Below are positions 59,652 through 64,000 of a stretch of 64,000 nt of DNA, one piece after another. The translations under genes were made by a program, and so were the position numbers. The notes under the pieces were generated by a model, which ran no database searches, was not told the origin of the DNA, and saw only the letters and a list, made by a program, of their open reading frames with translations. The stretch's first letter is position 1, and each line of letters opens with the position of its first letter. Source of the DNA: Chryseosolibacter histidinae (GTDB lineage Bacteria; Bacteroidota; Bacteroidia; Cytophagales; Cyclobacteriaceae); the NCBI RefSeq assembly GCF_018598225.1, contig NZ_JAHESF010000014.1:62001-126000 (forward strand). The letters are read 5' to 3'.

Positions 59652-61647
59652 CCGTTTGACGATTAACATTGGTCACTCCGGAAGCAGGAAACTGAATCAC
59701 ACGATTCTCCTGCTGTTTTTTTTATTTACCATTTCCCACTTCAGCGCAGCACAGCTCCAGGTCGTCCCAATCCCGAGGGGTGGCGTAAAGGCACCAGCTC
59801 CAAAAAGCAGCGATAACCCTGGCGCCAGAACCCAAGCAGAATCTGTGCTCACCCTTCCCTTCTGGGATGATTTTACAACATCATACGGGCCGTATCCGGA
59901 TACCACACGGTGGAAGAACAGCTATTCCGTCTGGGTGAACAACGGCATGGCCATCAACCCGCCCACGCTCAACGTTGCCACCTTCGATGGACTCGACTCA
60001 GCCGGGCTGGCCTACAACGAGAACGAAGTATTGCTCAACGGATTCACGGACACGCTGATGTCAAAGAACATCGACCTGAGTGACCCCACGCTTCCCATGG
60101 CCGACCGGGGCACGGTCTTCCTGAGCTTCTTTTACCAGTGGCGTGGCAACGGAGAGGCTCCCGACCCCCAGGACTATCTGCAGGTGGACTTCAAATACGA
60201 CTCCGCCAAGTGGGAGACTGTGCTTACCCTCAAGCCCAACGACACCTTCAAGCCTGATACATTCTACACGGCCATCGTCAAAGTTGATGGCGAAAAGTTC
60301 TTTGACGCCGATTTCCAGTTCCGCATCATGGCTTACGGGCGCCAGTCAGGGCCGTACGATACCTGGAACGTCGACTACGTATACCTGAACAAAGGCCGCA
60401 GCATCACAGACACTGCATTTCCCGACCAGGCCATCACTTCTTCGCTGTCGAGCCTGTTCAAAAACCGGTACAGGGCGATGCCTTACCAGCATTTTCGCCA
60501 GGACCTTTCTCTGCTCCATCCTAAGTTTAACATCTACAACCTGCGCGGTGGTGTACCGGAAGTACTCACCTATTTTACAGAGGCCACGTTCCATAACGAC
60601 GTTGCTGCCCCCTACACTATCAGCAACCTCGGCGGCGACAGCACCAACATCAACGATGATGGAAGCAACACTATTTTTGCCTTCGAAAAGCGTACGGTTA
60701 CCTTGAAAGATATTCCCAACCCGAACGATGCCGCGCAGTTCAATCCCAACGCAAAGTATGTGGATGTGGACCTGAAAGTGCACTTGCTCACGGGTGACAA
60801 TATCGACCTGGAGGATGGATCTCCTGCCAAAGACTACGACCCGAACTACGCGCCCATTGATTTCAGGGTGAACGATACCATCACGAACACTTATTCGCTC
60901 AGGGACTATTATGCGTATGACGATGGCGTTGCCGAATATGCCGCGGGGCTCATCGAGACCGGTGACCTGATCGCTTATGAATTCGAGCTTCCCTTCAACG
61001 ACACCTTCAAGCAAGACACACTGATCGCTTTCGACATCTACCTGCCACCTTACGGGATGACCAGCAACCAGACCGTTGACTTCTTCATTTATGGCGATAA
61101 CAACGGCGTACCCGATGATACGGCGCCCCTGCTCAGGTTCTCGGGAAAGTCTGTGAGCCGTAAAAAGCTCAATGAGTTTCAACGGGTCGCTTTCCTCCCG
61201 GCAATCCTGATCGACCAGCGTAAATTCTATATCGGTTGGAAGCAGCCCTCAGTAGGCAAGATGCTGGTGGGCCTGGATATCAGCAACGACACCGGAGACA
61301 AAGTATTTGTGAACGTGAACGGCACCTGGAAAAAGAACAACCGGGTACACGGCAGCCTGATGGTTCGCCCGATATTCGGCTCAGGACTTGTTGAAACGCA
61401 GGTGGGAACGGAGGAAGTGGCAACACCGTTCTCCGTCTTCCCCAATCCCTCGCGCGGAAGCTTTTACATTGAAGGGCCGTTGGATCATCTGGAGATCCTT
61501 TCCATTACAGGGCAGCGTGTTTCTTTCGAGTCGGTGCATGAGTCAGACCGCACACTGGTGCAGCTCAATCAGCCTGCGGGGCTTTACCTGCTGCGCTGCA
61601 CGAAAGGCACTGTTACCAAAACGCACAAGATCATCGTGGCACGTTGA
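59641..61647 (+). CDS. T9SS type A sorting-domain secreted protein
   Basis: 668 residues from ATG 59641; upstream in-frame codons lie inside the PASTA gene. The signal peptide is LNHTILLLFFLFTISHFSAA. The body is beta-rich, with WDDFTTSYGPYPDTTRWKNS, a jelly-roll pattern around 70-270, and a second module with YYAYDDGVAEYAAGL (about 425-440). The C-terminus has the type A pattern FSVFPNPSRGSFYIEG, ITGQRVSF, PAGLYLLRCTKG, THKIIVAR. No catalytic motif is recognised. Convergent with, and overlapping by 17 bases, the M50 protease gene. Confidence 0.85.
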   Translation: MKIDRLTINIGHSGSRKLNHTILLLFFLFTISHFSAAQLQVVPIPRGGVKAPAPKSSDNPGARTQAESVLTLPFWDDFTTSYGPYPDTTRWKNSYSVWVNNGMAINPPTLNVATFDGLDSAGLAYNENEVLLNGFTDTLMSKNIDLSDPTLPMADRGTVFLSFFYQWRGNGEAPDPQDYLQVDFKYDSAKWETVLTLKPNDTFKPDTFYTAIVKVDGEKFFDADFQFRIMAYGRQSGPYDTWNVDYVYLNKGRSITDTAFPDQAITSSLSSLFKNRYRAMPYQHFRQDLSLLHPKFNIYNLRGGVPEVLTYFTEATFHNDVAAPYTISNLGGDSTNINDDGSNTIFAFEKRTVTLKDIPNPNDAAQFNPNAKYVDVDLKVHLLTGDNIDLEDGSPAKDYDPNYAPIDFRVNDTITNTYSLRDYYAYDDGVAEYAAGLIETGDLIAYEFELPFNDTFKQDTLIAFDIYLPPYGMTSNQTVDFFIYGDNNGVPDDTAPLLRFSGKSVSRKKLNEFQRVAFLPAILIDQRKFYIGWKQPSVGKMLVGLDISNDTGDKVFVNVNGTWKKNNRVHGSLMVRPIFGSGLVETQVGTEEVATPFSVFPNPSRGSFYIEGPLDHLEILSITGQRVSFESVHESDRTLVQLNQPAGLYLLRCTKGTVTKTHKIIVAR

Positions 61648-62785
61648 CCATGATCGGCGCCGGACTGAAGCAGAGTATAAAAATCAATAAGGTAATCCAG
61701 CCCAACAAGATTCTTTTTGAATCGAGTGGTTGTTCTATCTCCGATGGCGGATGTTCAATGCCGATGAACCGGCCTATGATGACACCAAAAATAAGCCAGC
61801 CTCCATATCCCTCTACGCCGGGCACGTACTGCAACAGCAAAAACTGAACAGCAAATATCAGTGCCGTATACATGGCAGTATCTTTCGTGGGTAGGCGCAA
61901 TCCCTTCAGCGCCTGAAACAGCAGAAACACGTAGAAAACAATGCCGAGCAAAAGCTCATCCTTTGGTAAGTCTGGTTTGATATACGGCCAGCCCAAACCA
62001 GAATAAAATATAAGGGCAATAAAAAATACCGTGGCAATAACTTTGTGTTTCTTAAAACCAAAAAGTCCATACACCACATGCCCGCCATCCAGCTGCCCGA
62101 TAGGCAAAAGATTGAGACACGTAACGAACAATGCAAAGTAACAGGCCATCAGCACGGGATAGTGCATGATCTCGTGTGGATTGGGAATGCGCGCGGGATC
62201 TGTCGCCACCTGCTGAAAAAGCCAGGTGATCAGGCTTGATCCGATCTGTACGTCGATCGCCTTTTGCTCTTTCATGATCTGAGGGTCGTAAGCATGCGAA
62301 GCGTAATCCAGTCCGTACTGTTTATATTCCGGATGAAATTGAAATATGTACTCCGCCGGAGGCAACGTTCTGTAGGCGTAGAATAAAGCAAGGAGCGCCA
62401 CAACGAATCCGGCCAACGGTCCGGCCAGACCAATATCAAAATTCTGAAGGTTGCTTTTCGGTCTGCTGCGAAGTCTGATCAATGCCCCCATGGTACCGAA
62501 GTTCAACAGGAAGACCGGGATCGGCGGTATGGGAATATAATAAGGCAGCGACGTGCGCACCTTATGATACATGGCAGTAAAGTAGTGACCAAATTCATGC
62601 ACCGTGAGGATCAGCAGCAAGGGAACAGAGAACTGCAGTCCGCTAAGGAAAGTATTCCAGCTGTAGTTCGGATTAAAAGACAGCGGGAGCCCGCTGGCAA
62701 ATTCCGAACCTGCCAGCGTGGTGGTGATGAAGGTTATAACGAATAATACGACCTGGAAAATGATCTGCTTAGTCTTTCTGCTCAT
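61631..62785 (-). CDS. Site-2-protease-type M50 metalloprotease
   Basis: 384 residues with about eight TM segments. The zinc motif HEFGH (63-67) lies in the second segment (LLLILTVHEFGHYFTAMYH, about 56-74); the second metal-binding motif is NLLPIGQLDGGHVV (about 220-233). No PDZ domain is visible between them. Cleaves within the membrane; in Bacteroidota its substrates (anti-sigma factors or signal-peptide remnants) are not evident from neighbours. It overlaps the upstream HAD gene by 17 bases, so the two are co-translated. Confidence 0.92.
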   Translation of the reverse strand: MSRKTKQIIFQVVLFVITFITTTLAGSEFASGLPLSFNPNYSWNTFLSGLQFSVPLLLILTVHEFGHYFTAMYHKVRTSLPYYIPIPPIPVFLLNFGTMGALIRLRSRPKSNLQNFDIGLAGPLAGFVVALLALFYAYRTLPPAEYIFQFHPEYKQYGLDYASHAYDPQIMKEQKAIDVQIGSSLITWLFQQVATDPARIPNPHEIMHYPVLMACYFALFVTCLNLLPIGQLDGGHVVYGLFGFKKHKVIATVFFIALIFYSGLGWPYIKPDLPKDELLLGIVFYVFLLFQALKGLRLPTKDTAMYTALIFAVQFLLLQYVPGVEGYGGWLIFGVIIGRFIGIEHPPSEIEQPLDSKRILLGWITLLIFILCFSPAPIMVNVPR

Positions 62786-63401
62786 GGAAATAATCTAGAA
62801 TAAGGTCGGGTGTGGTTACATGTACTGTTTTAATACCTACGGACTGTGCGCCTGTTACGTTTGATGCGTTGTCGTCGAGAAAAAGTGTCTCTGCTGGGTC
62901 GAGGTTGTTCTCGTCCAGCACACGTTCGAAGATCTCGGCGTCGGGCTTGCGCATCAGCATGCGGTGAGAGTAGTAGGCTTTGTGAAAATAAACATCAAGC
63001 GAGCTTTCTTTCGATACTTCGGGAAGCATCACCTGGTTGATGTAGCTCAGGTGGATGTCGTTGGTGTTGCTCAGCAGGTAGACGTTATATTTTTTCTTCA
63101 GGCTCAGCAGCAGGGAGAGCTTTACTGCCGGCAGTCCGCGGAGCATGGCATTCCAGCAGGAGTCGATCTCGCCGTCAGTAACATTCACGGCGTAGATCTG
63201 TTTCAAGTATTGCCGGAAGGCATCATCGTCCATGCCACCCTTTTCATACGTATTGAAACCTGGTGAGCTGATAAAGATCTCCTGCACTTTCTGACGCGGA
63301 ATGCCTGAAAGATCGGAGAAAGCCTGCAATGTATGATCCACCGACAGGTCCAGAATAACACCTCCAAGATCGAAAATAAGATTTTTGACAGCCAATGCCA
63401 C
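62769..63401 (-). CDS. HAD-IA family phosphatase-like protein
   Basis: 210 residues. The nucleophile motif LIFDLGGVILDL (Asp near 11) has Gly in place of the usual second Asp (DLGGV), as in YihX-like members. A helical cap, the motif II segment NVYLLSNTNDIH (Ser near 97), KPDAEIFERVL (motif III Lys) and ETLFLDDNASNVTGAQSVG (motif IV) follow. Likely a small-molecule phosphatase; substrate unknown. First gene of a two-gene operon with the M50 protease. Confidence 0.9.
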   Translation of the reverse strand: MALAVKNLIFDLGGVILDLSVDHTLQAFSDLSGIPRQKVQEIFISSPGFNTYEKGGMDDDAFRQYLKQIYAVNVTDGEIDSCWNAMLRGLPAVKLSLLLSLKKKYNVYLLSNTNDIHLSYINQVMLPEVSKESSLDVYFHKAYYSHRMLMRKPDAEIFERVLDENNLDPAETLFLDDNASNVTGAQSVGIKTVHVTTPDLILDYFHEQKD

Positions 63402-63446
63402 AGTTTATGAATTTAGGCTGTAAAGCTAATAGATTTGAGATATTAG

Positions 63447-63507
63447 TCCCGATAGCCGTAGCGGGAGATTTGAAACAGATTATATTTTCTCTCATTCAAT
63501 CGGGATC
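63447..63507. repeat. Imperfect CCCGATAGC palindrome and ATCGGGA partner
   Basis: TCCCGATAGC / CGTAGCGGGA (63447-63466) is an imperfect copy of the palindrome CCCGATAGCTATCGGG found at 33291-33306, and ATCGGGAT follows at 63499. It lies in the 221-base gap between the divergent HAD gene and the partial gene at 63623. Neither heptad arms nor a gene are seen in this gap. Confidence 0.45.
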
Positions 63508-63568
63508 ATTATCTGTAACAAGCGTCTGCTAAACTGCATTTTTTCGATAGAACGTTTTGCGTGATAAC

Positions 63569-63576
63569 TATTTTTG
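63569..63576 (+). promoter_or_regulatory. Candidate -7 box for the SocA-like gene
   Basis: TATTTTTG matches TAnnTTTG, 47 bases before the ATG at 63623. The -33 region is weak (TTTC at 63542-63545, spacing 23). Confidence 0.35.
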
Positions 63577-63622
63577 GTGTGATTCCGTTGTTTAACAGAC
63601 TGATTGTTTATAACTTATCTGT

Positions 63623-64000
63623 ATGTTCGGCTTGTCACAATCACAAAAAACGAAGGAGCTTGTTCTTTACATCGCTCACCGGTTCGCATCACAGGATAAC
63701 TACGGGCTTACTTTGCTTAATAAGAGTCTCTACTTTATCGACAACATTTCCTATCTGAAAAGAGGAAAGCGTATCTCGGATCTCACCTACATCAAACAAG
63801 CATTTGGTCCTACGCCCGAGCCACGTCAATTCCTGTCGATAAGAGATCAAATGGTCGGTTCAGGAGACATTGAAGTAATTGAATCGGGATTTTTCGGACG
63901 GATTCAAAAACGATTCATTGCTAAAAGACCACCCAGGATTGATGTGTTTCTCGCGGAAGAGATCGTGATCATTGACGAGGTCTTATCCAGCATAGGCGAT
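63623..64000 (+). CDS. SocA/Panacea (DUF4065)-like antitoxin domain protein, truncated by the window edge
   Basis: 126 residues are visible and the frame is open to the last base. The segment LVLYIAHRFASQDNYGLTLL, NKSLYFIDNISYLKRGKRIS and YIKQAFGPTPEPRQFL matches the Panacea/SocA pattern (K.LYF.D......G..I....Y....GPVP). In toxin-antitoxin systems this domain neutralises diverse toxins, as SocA does for SocB. A charged region follows (IQKRFIAKRPPRIDVFLAEE). The toxin partner, if any, would lie beyond 64000; no candidate lies upstream. Family assignment is from motif similarity and moderately sure. Confidence 0.65.
   Translation, partial: MFGLSQSQKTKELVLYIAHRFASQDNYGLTLLNKSLYFIDNISYLKRGKRISDLTYIKQAFGPTPEPRQFLSIRDQMVGSGDIEVIESGFFGRIQKRFIAKRPPRIDVFLAEEIVIIDEVLSSIGD

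Noticed and set aside
1-64000. tRNA, rRNA or other structured RNA genes
   Set aside because: All gaps were read; none shows a cloverleaf with a TTC-loop motif or rRNA-like sequence. Small RNAs without known motifs cannot be excluded by eye.

Overview
The window looks like a chromosomal segment of a Bacteroidota member, most likely of the Cytophagales/Chitinophagales type. The support is: type IX secretion (T9SS) cargo with C-terminal sorting domains, a PorP/SprF-type outer-membrane partner, gene order and families typical of the phylum (parA-parB-DUF5683-dapB-lepB, a NagB-LmbE fusion, GSCFA, a Cys-less Mrp, ddl-PASTA), almost no Shine-Dalgarno-like leaders, and TAnnTTTG-type promoter -7 boxes. 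The genus-level guess is inference only. I saw no rRNA, tRNA, CRISPR array, transposase, integrase or phage gene. Most of the window is housekeeping.

Layout. 0.2-5 kb: a PKD-rich secreted adhesin with its PorP/SprF partner (minus strand). 5.5-14 kb: pyrG, yidC, parA, parB, a DUF5683 protein, dapB and lepB (plus), with DnaA-box-like and parS-half-like sites in front of parA. 14.3-17.4 kb: ung (minus), then apaG, a methyltransferase and a coiled-coil membrane protein (plus). 17.5-23.9 kb: a four-gene minus-strand operon of planctomycete-type cytochrome / DUF1501 / cytochrome-LRR / lectin-like proteins. 24-25.2 kb: rpsF-rpsR-rplI. 25.2-27.7 kb: ankyrin protein, membrane AraC regulator, HAD hydrolase. 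27.8-31.2 kb: ATP-grasp / alpha-E / transglutaminase cassette. 31.2-35.2 kb: TPR protein, small membrane protein, NagB-LmbE fusion. 35.4-44.9 kb: GSCFA protein, DUF255 protein, priA, DUF2339 and DUF3999 proteins (plus). 45-52.5 kb: a minus-strand block with dnaG, ribBA, a hypothetical protein, surE, and a 2-keto-3-deoxy-pentonate dehydratase-like protein with ketoglutarate-semialdehyde dehydrogenase. 52.9-61.6 kb: mrp, a Nfu-type scaffold, a secreted M43 metalloprotease, ddl, a PASTA protein and a T9SS protein (plus). 61.6-63.4 kb: an M50 protease and a HAD phosphatase (minus). 63.6 kb to the end: the first part of a SocA/Panacea-type antitoxin-like gene.

The most unusual signal is not a gene. 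Many intergenic spaces consist of inverted repeats whose arms are built from imperfect tandem units of about 7 bp. The unit differs from locus to locus (at least seven unit families here), while the two arms at one locus match each other. The arms start or end on, or within a few bases of, stop codons. At four of the eight convergent gene junctions the element fills the whole stop-to-stop space. This pattern suggests hairpin 3' ends or bidirectional terminators maintained by arm-to-arm copying. I do not recognise it as a described element class.
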